A program made the translations under genes and the position numbers. From Bacillota bacterium (GTDB lineage: Bacteria > Bacillota > Clostridia > Christensenellales > Aristaeellaceae), in NCBI GenBank assembly GCA_030057655.1, contig JASGUQ010000047.1, positions 1 to 64,000 on the forward strand: a stretch of DNA of 64,000 nucleotides. Direction: 5' to 3'. The notes below the pieces were generated by a model. It made no database searches. It was not told where the DNA came from and saw only the letters and a list, made by a program, of their open reading frames with translations. Below, piece after piece: positions 50,858 through 59,735 of the stretch (position 1 is its first letter; each line of letters opens with the position of its first letter).

Positions 50858-52144
50858 ATGGATTTCCAAATGATACACCCGGCTGATCAGCTTGTGCTGA
50901 TCATGCAGCGCATTTATGAATACGGGCTGACCACGACCTCCGGCGGCAACCTGTCCATCCTGGATGAAAACGGGGATATCTGGATCACCCCCTCCGGCAT
51001 TGACAAGGGCGCGCTGCGCAACGCGGACATGATCCAGGTGAAGCCGGACGGGCAGATCATCGGCATCCACAAACCTTCGGTGGAGCTGCCCTTTCACAGC
51101 AAGATCTACAAGATGAGGCCGGACATCAAAGCCGTGCTGCACGCGCATCCGCCAAACCTGGTCGCCTTCAGCCTGGCCCGCGTGATCCCGGAAACCCACC
51201 TTTTGCCCAACGTGCCCAGGCTGTGCGGCGAAATCTCCATGGCCGCTTATGCCGTGCCCGGCAGCGACCTTCTGGGCGAGTACAACGCCCGCGAGTTTGA
51301 AAAAGGCCACAATGTGGTCATGATGGAAAACCACGGCTGCGTCATCGGCGCGGACGACCTGTTCAGCGCCTTCAGGATCTTTGAGACGCTGGACACCAGC
51401 GCACAGCTTCAAATCGACGCGGTCAAGATCGGCAAGCCCCGCGTGCTGAGCGATGAAGAGATCAAGATGCGGGAGCAGTCCCACCCGGTGCTGGACGAGT
51501 TCATCCACAAAACCGTGTCCAGCCAGGAGCGCGCCATCAGGCGGGATATGTGCCGTTACATCCACCGCTCCTATGAGCAGCGCCTCTTCACCTCCACCCA
51601 GGGCACCTTCTCCCACCGCCTGGATGAGAACAGCTTTGTCATCACCCCCTACAACAAGGATCGCAAGCTCATGGAGCCGGGGGATATGGTGACCATCAAG
51701 AAGGGCATGTGCGAGATGGGCAAGCGCCCCAGCCGCTCGGTGCTGCTGCATGAGGCCATCTACAAGGCGCATCCGGAGATCAACTGCATCCTGATCGCGC
51801 TGCCGCCCGCCATCATGGCCTTTGCCGTGACGGACGCGGAGTTTGACTCAAGAACCATCCCCGAGAGCTACATCAACCTGCGCGACGTTAAAAAAGTGCC
51901 CTTCCTTTACGGCACCACGAACATCGCGGACACCGTGAAGCTGCTGGGCAAAAAGACGCCGGTTCTGATCATGGAAAACGAATGCGTTCTGGTGACGGGT
52001 CACAGCCTGCACGCGGCCTTTGACCGCCTGGAGGTGCTGGAGTACAGCGCCAAGGCGCTCATTTCCGTGCGCGACATCGGGCCTTTGGTTCCCATTTCTC
52101 AGGAAGAGATCGCAGAGATCGACAAGGCGTTCAAGCTGAACTGA
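50858..52144 (+). CDS. Tandem class II aldolase-like protein (fuculose-1-phosphate aldolase type)
   Basis: A 428-aa protein made of two class II aldolase/adducin domains. The first (about 1-210) keeps the family's TTTSGGNLSI loop, zinc His pair in LHAHPPN near 95-97 and MMENHGCV near 155. The second (about 220-428) has matching positions TSTQGTFSHR, LIALPPAI and IMENECVL, where all the zinc His residues are lost. So the N-terminal domain can be catalytic and the C-terminal one is probably structural or regulatory. Its place after fucI suggests cleavage of L-fuculose 1-phosphate. GAAGGAGG precedes the ATG. Confidence 0.8.
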   Translation: MDFQMIHPADQLVLIMQRIYEYGLTTTSGGNLSILDENGDIWITPSGIDKGALRNADMIQVKPDGQIIGIHKPSVELPFHSKIYKMRPDIKAVLHAHPPNLVAFSLARVIPETHLLPNVPRLCGEISMAAYAVPGSDLLGEYNAREFEKGHNVVMMENHGCVIGADDLFSAFRIFETLDTSAQLQIDAVKIGKPRVLSDEEIKMREQSHPVLDEFIHKTVSSQERAIRRDMCRYIHRSYEQRLFTSTQGTFSHRLDENSFVITPYNKDRKLMEPGDMVTIKKGMCEMGKRPSRSVLLHEAIYKAHPEINCILIALPPAIMAFAVTDAEFDSRTIPESYINLRDVKKVPFLYGTTNIADTVKLLGKKTPVLIMENECVLVTGHSLHAAFDRLEVLEYSAKALISVRDIGPLVPISQEEIAEIDKAFKLN

Positions 52145-52251
52145 TCAAATTCTCTTGTCTTAGAAGTGCCCGCAGACATTTCTTTGAAATGCAAAACGCA
52201 GTACCAAAGCGGTGCTGCGTTTTTTGTGCTGTCATTTCGCTAAAATCAGAA

Positions 52252-53949
52252 TTATTTTTCTTTGACCGGGTAACGCCCTTCAATATAGGCGTCCGTATAC
52301 CCGATGCCCAGCACCTCGTTCTGGGTGCGTGCGTTGTTGCGGACGCCGTTTTTGTCCAGTTGGTTCAGCTGCTTGCCCATGAAGATCATGGCGCTGGTCC
52401 AGCCGCCGTCCAGGTTGTAGGCCAGGGTGCAGCCCAGGTCCTTCATCAGCAGGGTGGCGTCCGGCAGCTTCAGGCCGTTTGAGGGGCCGATGCGCCCTTC
52501 CACCACCACCGCCCAGTAATGCCCTTTTTCCACCATGCCGATCATGGAGCGCGGCTGAAGCGTGGTGCCGTAGGTGGAGTAGCTTTCATTGATGACCCCG
52601 TCCCGGATCAGCCAGGGCCCAAAGCTCAGCACGTCCCGGGCGCCCAGATCCACCAGTTCCTGGGCGGTGATTTCGCTTGCCGCGTACACCTTCATGTCCC
52701 CGTCCGGGAAAATGGCCAGGTGATCCAGGGGCGGCAGGAAGGTGCGGTCGGGGATGGCGGGCTTGTCCACCAGGATCCTGTGATCCCTGATCTCAACGCC
52801 CACCGCGCGGATCATCTTGTCCCGCCGTGCTGAACCCAGGCGGTAGATGAAATAATCCCCGCCCATGGTGAACACCAGGTTGTGCTGCCTGGCGATCACA
52901 TCCTGCTTTGCCAAATACTTGTTGATGTCCTGAAGCATGTTGTCCCGGTCGTAGGGCGCCATGAAGAAGGTGTCCGCGCCCGGGCGCACGAAGATCTCCG
53001 CGGTCAGCCAGCGCAGGCGCTCTGTCTTGTGGGTGTGCCGCTTGATCTCTATGCGAAGATCCGCGTTCGCGTAGCGCCAGAGGCCGGCTTTTTCGTCAAT
53101 GAAGACAAACTCCTCTTCACCCGCTTTCAGGAAGCCCTGCCCTGTCAGCGGCGGGAAGCCCTCGATCTCCATCCTCCCGCTGTCTGAAACCTCCTGTACC
53201 GGCGCGGGCCTTGGCGCGGGCAGGGGCTCCGGAAGCAGTTGGCTGAGCCCCGCAAACACATAGGGGTCATTGAGGCTGCCGTAGCCGGTCACGGGAGGCG
53301 CTTTTTTCATGTCCAGGACCAGGACAGGTCGGATGCCGATCCGGGCATCATTGGCCGGGGCATAGTCAGTTTCGCCGTTTACGCTGATATAGCGCTGAAG
53401 CCCTTTGTCCTTGACGGACTGTTCCCGCATCCAGTAGGCCGCGCCCTTTTCCCCGTCCGCAAGGACGCCTTTTGACAGGGCGTAGGCAGTGGGCCTGGCC
53501 ACCCTGGCCTTGTCCTCCGCCATGCCAAGGTTCTTGTCATCCAGCAGCTTGCCGTCCGGCAGCCGCAGGGCGGGGGTGCCCTTTGTAGTTAACAGCAGCT
53601 CCTGCTGCTCCGCGTCAAAGGCGGTATCTTTAAAATCTGCTTCAAGCCAGGTTTTGAGGTCAGAAGCCGGGTAGCCGGCGTAATCCGCTCCCGCGTGCGC
53701 GGGCAGCACGTCCAGCACATACTCGCTGATGAGGACGGCCTGCTTCTGATCCTTTTTTAACACGCGCCAGAGGATGGGCTGGGGCTTTCCGTCCTTGTCC
53801 CCGGGATATTGCCCGAAAACAAGGTAATGCTGCCGTCCGATATAGTGGTCATAGGCGGTCAAGGTTTGAGAAAAACCGGCCAAAGGTAGCAGAATCAATA
53901 CCAGCATCAGGCATAAAAAGATTTTTAAACGCATGATTGTTGTTCTCAT
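52252..53949 (-). CDS. Exported protein with DUF6273-like and NAGPA-like domains
   Basis: A 565-aa exported protein. After a signal peptide, residues 35-235 resemble DUF6273 (HYLVFGQYPGD, PILWRVLK, AVLISEYVLD, AAYWMREQ, IGIRPVLVLDM). A Pro-rich linker (about 243-255) leads to a C-terminal phosphodiester-glycosidase (NAGPA-like) domain, with FTMGGDYF, STYGTTLQPRSMIG and YNLDGGWTSAM near 525. Such domains act on phosphodiester-linked sugars, perhaps wall teichoic or capsular polymers. Its ATG overlaps the CapA-like stop by four bases, so both are made together. Confidence 0.75.
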   Translation of the reverse strand: MRTTIMRLKIFLCLMLVLILLPLAGFSQTLTAYDHYIGRQHYLVFGQYPGDKDGKPQPILWRVLKKDQKQAVLISEYVLDVLPAHAGADYAGYPASDLKTWLEADFKDTAFDAEQQELLLTTKGTPALRLPDGKLLDDKNLGMAEDKARVARPTAYALSKGVLADGEKGAAYWMREQSVKDKGLQRYISVNGETDYAPANDARIGIRPVLVLDMKKAPPVTGYGSLNDPYVFAGLSQLLPEPLPAPRPAPVQEVSDSGRMEIEGFPPLTGQGFLKAGEEEFVFIDEKAGLWRYANADLRIEIKRHTHKTERLRWLTAEIFVRPGADTFFMAPYDRDNMLQDINKYLAKQDVIARQHNLVFTMGGDYFIYRLGSARRDKMIRAVGVEIRDHRILVDKPAIPDRTFLPPLDHLAIFPDGDMKVYAASEITAQELVDLGARDVLSFGPWLIRDGVINESYSTYGTTLQPRSMIGMVEKGHYWAVVVEGRIGPSNGLKLPDATLLMKDLGCTLAYNLDGGWTSAMIFMGKQLNQLDKNGVRNNARTQNEVLGIGYTDAYIEGRYPVKEK

Positions 53950-54986
53950 GGCGTATGAAAGACCGCTTCCCCGGTTTCAAGAAAGCTGTCCGGCAGGGCT
54001 TCAAACCCGCGGGGCGGCTTGGTGAATGTCAGCTTTTTGAAGATGGCCTGCTGCTCCTTGGGGTCAGTGACCGGGGTCGGCCGATAGTCGCCTGTTCCGG
54101 TCGTCACGCAGGGGATGACCCTGATTTTGGACAAGGCCGGTTTCTCCCCGGACAGGTCATATTCCACCTGAAAAAGCCCGGTGGAGGGATCCACCTTGCT
54201 CATGGTGCCAAAGGTGAAATTGCCGGTTGAGAACAGCACGGGCTTCCCCTCATACAGGGCGATGGGCTGCACCACGTGGGGGTGGTGGCCGTAGATCAGG
54301 TCGATGCCGTATTTCATCGCTTCCCTGGCAAAATTGTACTGGGTGTTGTTGGGGATCAGGTGGGTCTCCCGGCCCCAGTGCAGGCTCAGCACCACCAGGG
54401 CACAGCCCTCTTCCCGCAGCTCCGCAACCGCGGTCTCCAGCAGCTTCAGGTCGCTTTTCTGCGGGTAGGTGAAGCCGACAAAGCCAATCTTGACGCCCTT
54501 GCGCTCCACAATCGTCTGGCGGTTCACCCCGGTGCGGCTGGGCGGGCTCAAGGTGCCGAAATGGGCGATGCCGGCGGCGTCCAGGCTGTCCAGCGTGTCC
54601 TGATAGCCCTGGGCAAAAAAGTCAAGCGCGTGGTTGTTGGCGGTGTTCACCACCTCAATGGAGCCTGACTGCAAAATGCCCGCGTGGCTGGGATCGATCA
54701 CCAGGGGCCAGCGCGTGTCCTTGTGGCGGGTCAGGGTGGTCATTGAGCCCTCCAGGTTGGCGATGGTCAGGTCATCCGCCTTCAGGTAATCGCTCACCAG
54801 GGAAAAAGGCCAGTCCATGCCCTTCTCCCGGATGACACCGTGGTAGCTGGTGTCCCTTTTCCGGAACTGGATGGCGTCCCCGATGCTGCAGTCCCCTAAA
54901 AAGGTCAGGGTCAGCGTTTCAGAAAGCGCTCCAAAAACGATGAAACAAAACAAAAAAGTGAAAAGGAGCAATCGCTTCGTTTTCAT
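53946..54986 (-). CDS. CapA-family exported metallophosphatase-like protein
   Basis: A 346-aa PGA_cap/CapA-type protein. Signal peptide 1-22; then the metal-site motifs FLGDCSIGD near 27-35, IANLEGSMTT, NTANNHALDF, LSLHWGRETH and GHHPHVVQPIALYEGKPVLFSTGNFTFG. These resemble the metallophosphatase fold used in poly-gamma-glutamate or capsule handling. No other poly-gamma-glutamate gene is near. GGGAGG 4 bases before the ATG at 54986 decides the start; a longer frame lacks one. Confidence 0.85.
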   Translation of the reverse strand: MKTKRLLLFTFLFCFIVFGALSETLTLTFLGDCSIGDAIQFRKRDTSYHGVIREKGMDWPFSLVSDYLKADDLTIANLEGSMTTLTRHKDTRWPLVIDPSHAGILQSGSIEVVNTANNHALDFFAQGYQDTLDSLDAAGIAHFGTLSPPSRTGVNRQTIVERKGVKIGFVGFTYPQKSDLKLLETAVAELREEGCALVVLSLHWGRETHLIPNNTQYNFAREAMKYGIDLIYGHHPHVVQPIALYEGKPVLFSTGNFTFGTMSKVDPSTGLFQVEYDLSGEKPALSKIRVIPCVTTGTGDYRPTPVTDPKEQQAIFKKLTFTKPPRGFEALPDSFLETGEAVFHTP

Positions 54987-55058
54987 AAAACCTCCCAAAA
55001 CCTTTTGCGTTATGATAACATAAGGGCCGTGATTATTCACCCGTGAAAGGACAGCGGT

Positions 55059-55955
55059 ATGAAAAAACATTTCCTCATTTTAATGCTCCTCTTTGTGTTT
55101 CTGGCATTTTCCGCTTCAGGTGAAGTTGCTGCGCCGCAAAGCTCTCCCGCGCCGCAAACGCCGCTCACCGTGCAGGGCATTGAGGTGACGGAGGAAATGG
55201 AGTACCTGGACCTGGGCAAGGTGAAGGTGGAGAAGTACAAGGATTTCACCGAGGAATTAAAGCAGCTGCCCAACTTAAAAAAGGTGGACATGTTTTCAAG
55301 CCGCCCGACTGAAAAACAGGTCTGGGCGCTGGTTGAGACCTTTCCCGGGATTGACTTTGGCTTCACGATGAAGATCGCGGGCTTTAATTGCAGAACGGAT
55401 GACGTTATTTTTTCCATGCACCGCAGGGGCGAACCCCTGTACAAGTCCGAGGCCTTTCAGCAATTGACCTTATGCCCCAACATGCTGGCGCTGGATCTTG
55501 GGCACAACAGGATCAATGACCTGAGTTTCCTGAAAAACTGCACCAAGCTCAAGTACCTGATCCTGGCGGACAACAAGGTCACCGATTTGAGCGTGCTTGC
55601 GGAGCTGAAGGACCTTGAGTACCTGGAGATCTTCATGAACCAGGTGACCGATCTGAGCCCGCTGGCGGAACTTCATGAACTGCTGGACTTGAACCTGGTT
55701 TTAAACCAGATCACGGATTTAAGCCCCCTGTACGGCCTTGACAAGCTGGAGCGCGTGTGGCTTTCCCGAAACGGCCTGCCCAAGGAAGAGGTCGAGGCCC
55801 TGCGCGCAGCCCTGCCCAGGGCGGAGGTCAATTCCACCACAAAAATGGCGACGACCGGCGGCTGGCGGAAGCATCCCCGCTTTTTCGCCATGCGCCACAC
55901 CTTTGACAAGGGCATTTTTATTCCGTTTTCCAGTTTGATGGAAGAAGAAAAATAA
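55059..55955 (+). CDS. Exported leucine-rich repeat protein
   Basis: A 298-aa exported protein with about five SDS22-type leucine-rich repeats at residues 140-235 (LALDLGHNRINDLSFL, YLILADNKVTDLSVL, YLEIFMNQVTDLSPL, LNLVLNQITDLSPL, RVWLSRNGL). A signal peptide and a Ser/Pro-rich stretch precede, and a 45-residue non-repeat tail follows. There is no sorting motif or membrane anchor at the C-terminus. Likely a surface or secreted binding protein. AAAGGA precedes the ATG; it is divergent from the CapA-like gene. Confidence 0.8.
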   Translation: MKKHFLILMLLFVFLAFSASGEVAAPQSSPAPQTPLTVQGIEVTEEMEYLDLGKVKVEKYKDFTEELKQLPNLKKVDMFSSRPTEKQVWALVETFPGIDFGFTMKIAGFNCRTDDVIFSMHRRGEPLYKSEAFQQLTLCPNMLALDLGHNRINDLSFLKNCTKLKYLILADNKVTDLSVLAELKDLEYLEIFMNQVTDLSPLAELHELLDLNLVLNQITDLSPLYGLDKLERVWLSRNGLPKEEVEALRAALPRAEVNSTTKMATTGGWRKHPRFFAMRHTFDKGIFIPFSSLMEEEK

Positions 55956-56915
55956 TTAAATGCTTGGGGCAGCTTTTATAGATGGCGCGGGCCAATCCTG
56001 CCTTTTCAGCGCGCAGCGCGCTGTCACCAGGCAAAGGCCCAGGCAGACGGCGGCCATGACCAGGTAGATGATATTGGTGTCAATATTGGTCTTGTCCAGC
56101 GCAAACTCCAGCCCCACGATCACAAAGATGAGCAGAAAAAATGACGCCTGGGCCAGGTGCCGCGGCGCCTTCCAGGCGTTGTTTTTGTGCCCGTACAGGC
56201 CATAAACCAGCAGCGCGTACAGGGTGATGGCTGAAAACATCTGGGAGGCTTTCACAAAGCCCCAGGAGAGCACCTCGTCCTTCCTCAGGCTTTCAAACAG
56301 GATCTGGGAAGCGCAAAACAGGATCACGGCCAGCCTGGTCCTGTTCCCCGTGCCTGCTTCCTGTTTCATCACGGGCAGGATAAACAGCAGGGCCGCCAGC
56401 CCCTCCAGCATAAAAATGGCGTAGCGCCATTCCTCATACTCATTGACCACCGCGAAAGGGAAGAACCGCAGGGAATCGGTCGCCTCCTGCCCAAAGCCCT
56501 GCCCGGCAAGGCCCTCGCAAAAGCGGCCCAGCGCCAGCATCAACAGGGCATAGGGGACAAGCGCGTCCAGCAGCGCGGCTGGTTTGATACCTGTCCGCTT
56601 TGCAGCAAAGATGCCCGCGACCAAAAACGCCAGGATCAGCCCCCAGATGGAGTAGCCGCCCTGCCAGAAGCGGAGCGCCAGCGCGTTTTCCCAGGAAAGG
56701 AAGAAATTGAGCCGGATCAAAACATACATCCCCCTGCCCAGAATGACGCCAAGGGGGATGACAAAGATCAAAAAGGTCTCAAGAACCCGGGGCTCAACCC
56801 CCTTTTTTTTAAGGCCAATGGCGGCTAAAACGGATACCAGCGCCAGGCTTACAAGAAGCCCAAGGTTGTACGCGGTGACCGGAAGCCCTGAAACTTCAAA
56901 CAGCGGCTCACTCAA
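55956..56915 (-). CDS. Lgt-like membrane protein lacking catalytic residues
   Basis: A 319-aa polytopic membrane protein related to prolipoprotein diacylglyceryl transferase. It keeps the LPVTAYNLGLLVSL opening, GRGMYVLIR (Arg61), GGYSIWGL and ALGRFCEGLAGQGFG (Arg131). However, the essential His of the Lgt GG-S-x-H-G motif is Trp91 here, and the conserved Asn after the second Arg is Glu134. It is therefore unlikely to be a normal Lgt. The TTG at 56915 overlaps the upstream gene by 8 bases and has AGGAGG 9 bases before. An altered acceptor or lipid specificity, or a non-enzymatic role, is possible. Confidence 0.7.
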   Translation of the reverse strand: MSEPLFEVSGLPVTAYNLGLLVSLALVSVLAAIGLKKKGVEPRVLETFLIFVIPLGVILGRGMYVLIRLNFFLSWENALALRFWQGGYSIWGLILAFLVAGIFAAKRTGIKPAALLDALVPYALLMLALGRFCEGLAGQGFGQEATDSLRFFPFAVVNEYEEWRYAIFMLEGLAALLFILPVMKQEAGTGNRTRLAVILFCASQILFESLRKDEVLSWGFVKASQMFSAITLYALLVYGLYGHKNNAWKAPRHLAQASFFLLIFVIVGLEFALDKTNIDTNIIYLVMAAVCLGLCLVTARCALKRQDWPAPSIKAAPSI

Positions 56916-57831
56916 CCTTGAAGTCCTCCTGATAGGCGCTGGCAAAATAGATGATGTCCCCGATGGCACGGCTGCGCTGCGCCCGGGGGCCGTTGATCTT
57001 TTCGTCCTTAAAGACAATGGTGGCGGAGGAGCCGCCGTCCAGGTTGTAGGCGCTGATGACGCCGGGGAAGGTTTGGATCAGCCGGATAAACTGATCAATG
57101 CCCATGCCTTTTGAGTTTTCGTCATTGGGGCCCTCGCAATACACCACCAGGTAGGACAGCGGCCCCGTCTGGCAAAAGGCGATGCGCTGGGCCAGCACCG
57201 CGTCCGTCTTGGCCTTGGTCATGTCCTCAACCGGCTTGCCGTCCATGAACAGCGCGGGGCCGAAGGTGAAGGCGTTGATGATGTGCTCCTTGTTTTCCTG
57301 TTCAAAGGCTTCTACAGTTGCCTTGTCCGGGCGCAAAAGAAGATGGAAATCGCCCTTATCGTCAATGATCAGCACATCCTGCTGGCCGGTCAGGCTTTTG
57401 CGGTAAAACTGCGCCTGGCGCACGATGTAGCCGTAGTTGTGAAAGGCGAAGAAATCCCCGCCGATGGCCAAAACAGCCTTCACCCTGCGCGCCATGACAG
57501 CGCCCGGCAGTTCCTGGGTGGAGCCGTAGCGCCCGGCTTTCAGCGTCCTTAACTGGCTGGGATGGGCGATTTTGATGTGAACCGCCGTCCAGTTGGTGTC
57601 TTCAAAACGGCCATGCTCAATGTTGACGCTGATGGATTCGTCCTTGTAAGCATGATCGCCCTGATAGCCCCATTCATAAGGCGGGATGCCGCCCTTCTCG
57701 TCAATGGGCAGGGGGACGATCTCCGCATAGGAGTAAATGGCGCCGGAGGGCACAAGCACCAACAGCAGGGCCATCAGCAAAATGATGATGATTACCCTCA
57801 GCCACCTTGTCCTGTCATGTCCCTGTCGCAT
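56908..57831 (-). CDS. Phosphodiester glycosidase (NAGPA)-like exported protein
   Basis: A 307-aa membrane-anchored or exported protein with one N-terminal hydrophobic segment (about 10-32). The NAGPA-type domain covers about 70-300: AVLAIGGDFFAFHNYGYIVRQAQFYR, AFTFGPALFMDG, and YNLDGGSSATIVFKDEKINGP, with the usual LDGGSS. The ATG at 57831 has GGAGG 7 bases upstream. Coupled to the Lgt-like gene by overlap. Related domains uncap mannose phosphodiesters in eukaryotes; bacterial substrates are unclear. Confidence 0.82.
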   Translation of the reverse strand: MRQGHDRTRWLRVIIIILLMALLLVLVPSGAIYSYAEIVPLPIDEKGGIPPYEWGYQGDHAYKDESISVNIEHGRFEDTNWTAVHIKIAHPSQLRTLKAGRYGSTQELPGAVMARRVKAVLAIGGDFFAFHNYGYIVRQAQFYRKSLTGQQDVLIIDDKGDFHLLLRPDKATVEAFEQENKEHIINAFTFGPALFMDGKPVEDMTKAKTDAVLAQRIAFCQTGPLSYLVVYCEGPNDENSKGMGIDQFIRLIQTFPGVISAYNLDGGSSATIVFKDEKINGPRAQRSRAIGDIIYFASAYQEDFKVE

Positions 57832-57939
57832 CAAGCCGCCTCCACTTGTTTAATCATTGAAAAATATAGCAATCAGGCCATAAAATGTCAACCGGAATGG
57901 CTTCATCGCGTTCCGGCTTTTCCTCAATCCTCAAAAGAA

Positions 57940-58003
57940 AGAACCGGGCCGAAACCCGGTTCTCAAACTGTCTAAATCAAAGAAGTGTCCAAAGACACTT
58001 CTT
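57940..58003 (-). terminator. Two terminator hairpins downstream of cstA
   Basis: The hairpin nearest cstA is AAAGAAGTGTC/GACACTTCTTT, a perfect 11-bp stem (57978-58003). A second, GAACCGGG/CCCGGTTC (57940-57963), is followed on the minus strand by a T-rich tract. Confidence 0.75.
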
Positions 58004-58010
58004 TGATATC

Positions 58011-59582
58011 TTATGCCTCGTAAGTCGTCAGGTCTTCCTTGGTGGTGTGCATCCGTGTCCAGACATACCAGCCGTAACCCACTGTCACCAGCGCGGCCGC
58101 GATGTAGGAGGCCGTGTACACATGGGGGTTGTCCTTGGTGAGGCCCAGCAGGGTGTCCAGGTTCAGGCCGATGTCCGCGTGGAAGATGAAGCTGAACACG
58201 ATGAAGGTGTAGAACATGGCCGGGATGTAGGCGATCCAGAAGTTCTTCTTGTGCACCGCCAGGTAGATGGAAGTCATGCCCAGCGCGAAGACGGCCAGCG
58301 CCTGGTTGGCAAAGCCGAAGTAACGCCACAGGATGTTAAAGCCGCTGGCGTTGGTTTTCGCCCAGACGAGGATGGCGATCGCGGGGATGAACAGGGCGAT
58401 CGCCAGGCTGACGCGCTTGCTGTAGGGCTTCTGGTCGATGTTGAAGCGCTCCGCGACCTGAAGCCTCAGCGCGCGGAAGGCGGTGTCGCCGGAGGTGATG
58501 GGCAGCACGATGACGCCGATGATGGCGAAGAGGCCGCCGATATTGCCCATGAACTGGCGGGAAATGGCGCCCACCATGCGGGTGGTGTTGTGGTTGAGCG
58601 CGGTACCCGCGACCAGCGCGTCACCGGCTTCGTTCAGCTGAGCCATGTTGAACAGCACCATCGCGCCGGCCGCCCAGGCCATGGCGATCGCGCCTTCCAG
58701 GATCATGGAGGTGTAGAAAATGTGGCGGCCCTGCTTCTCGTGTTCGATCGTGCGGCCGATCAGCGCGGTCTGGCTGCCGTGGAAGCCGGACAGGATGCCG
58801 CAGGCCACCGTGATAAAGAAGACAGGGATGAAGGGGAAGCCGTTCATATGGCCAATGAGGCCGCCGGCAAAGGGGGTATAGGTGTTGACGCCTTCCACGG
58901 TTTTAAAGATTAGGCCGTTGAGGTTGCCCAGGTACTGGCCGCCGGTGGCGAACACGCCGATCATGACGCCCAGCGCGGACACGATCAGGAACGCGCCAAA
59001 GAGCGGGTAGATGCGGCCGATGATCTGGTCAATCGGGAAAAGCGTGGCCGCGATGTAATACAGGAAGATGACCCCGTACACCGCCCAGACAACCCAGTTG
59101 TTGGCGGCGGTGGACAAGCCCAGGATGTCGCCGACGATCAGGTCGCCGGGGGTGTAGACAAAGACCACGCCGACCAGCAGCAGCAGGATGCTGGAGAAGA
59201 CCAGGTACAGGCCCTTGACCTTCTTGCCCAGGTATTTGGTGACGATCTTGGGCATCTGCGCGCCGCCGTTTCGGGTGGCGATCATGCCGTTGAAATAGTC
59301 GTGCATGGCGCCTGCCAGCACACAGCCAATGGGAATGGTGATGAACGCGATCGGCCCAAAGAGGATGCCCTGAATGGGACCCAGGACGGGGCCGGTACCG
59401 GCGATGTTCAGCAGGTTGATCAGCGTGTTCTTCCAGCCCTTGATGGGCACATAGTCCACGCCGTCACCTTTTGCGTAAGCAGGAGTTTTCCGGTCATCCG
59501 GACCAAACTGTTTTTCCACATACTTGCCGTACAGCCATCCGCCAGCGACCAGGATGACCAGGCCTACCACTAAATAAACCAT
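58011..59582 (-). CDS. cstA: Carbon starvation protein CstA family transporter
   Basis: A 523-aa polytopic permease of the CstA/BtsT family, which import peptides or pyruvate. It opens with VYLVVGLVILVAGGWLYGKYVEK, and has the family blocks NIAGTGPVLGPIQGILFGP, GAMHDYFNGM, GFHGSQTALIGRTIEHEKQGR and GDTAFRALRLQVAE, with about 14 hydrophobic segments. It is shorter than E. coli CstA (about 700) and near the length of many Firmicute homologues. A long leader with a terminator-like hairpin lies upstream. GGAGG precedes the ATG. Substrate not known here. Confidence 0.9.
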   Translation of the reverse strand: MVYLVVGLVILVAGGWLYGKYVEKQFGPDDRKTPAYAKGDGVDYVPIKGWKNTLINLLNIAGTGPVLGPIQGILFGPIAFITIPIGCVLAGAMHDYFNGMIATRNGGAQMPKIVTKYLGKKVKGLYLVFSSILLLLVGVVFVYTPGDLIVGDILGLSTAANNWVVWAVYGVIFLYYIAATLFPIDQIIGRIYPLFGAFLIVSALGVMIGVFATGGQYLGNLNGLIFKTVEGVNTYTPFAGGLIGHMNGFPFIPVFFITVACGILSGFHGSQTALIGRTIEHEKQGRHIFYTSMILEGAIAMAWAAGAMVLFNMAQLNEAGDALVAGTALNHNTTRMVGAISRQFMGNIGGLFAIIGVIVLPITSGDTAFRALRLQVAERFNIDQKPYSKRVSLAIALFIPAIAILVWAKTNASGFNILWRYFGFANQALAVFALGMTSIYLAVHKKNFWIAYIPAMFYTFIVFSFIFHADIGLNLDTLLGLTKDNPHVYTASYIAAALVTVGYGWYVWTRMHTTKEDLTTYEA

Positions 59583-59700
59583 ATCATACCTCCGTTAAAT
59601 GAATTGGGTCCCACATTGAGAAAACCAGTTCGCGACTCAACCCCCATTGACCATCCCCTTTTCTTTGAATTACACAAAAACCTTTTGTGAAATAAAAACA

Positions 59701-59735
59701 AGGTGGCGCCTTTTAAATTTGGCTATCCACCCTGA
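59701..59735 (-). promoter_or_regulatory. Terminator-like hairpin in the cstA leader
   Basis: On the minus strand AGGGTGG and GCC pair with GGC and CCACCTT, with TTGTTTTT after. Upstream in the leader are CTATC/GATAG and GATAT/ATATC stems that could compete with it. The leader runs about 260 bases from the promoter at 59852-59880. This looks like conditional termination; no named riboswitch or T-box was recognised. Confidence 0.45.

Noticed and set aside
53946..54986. Poly-gamma-glutamate capsule synthesis locus
   Set aside because: Only a CapA-like protein is present. No CapB or CapC homologue is nearby.
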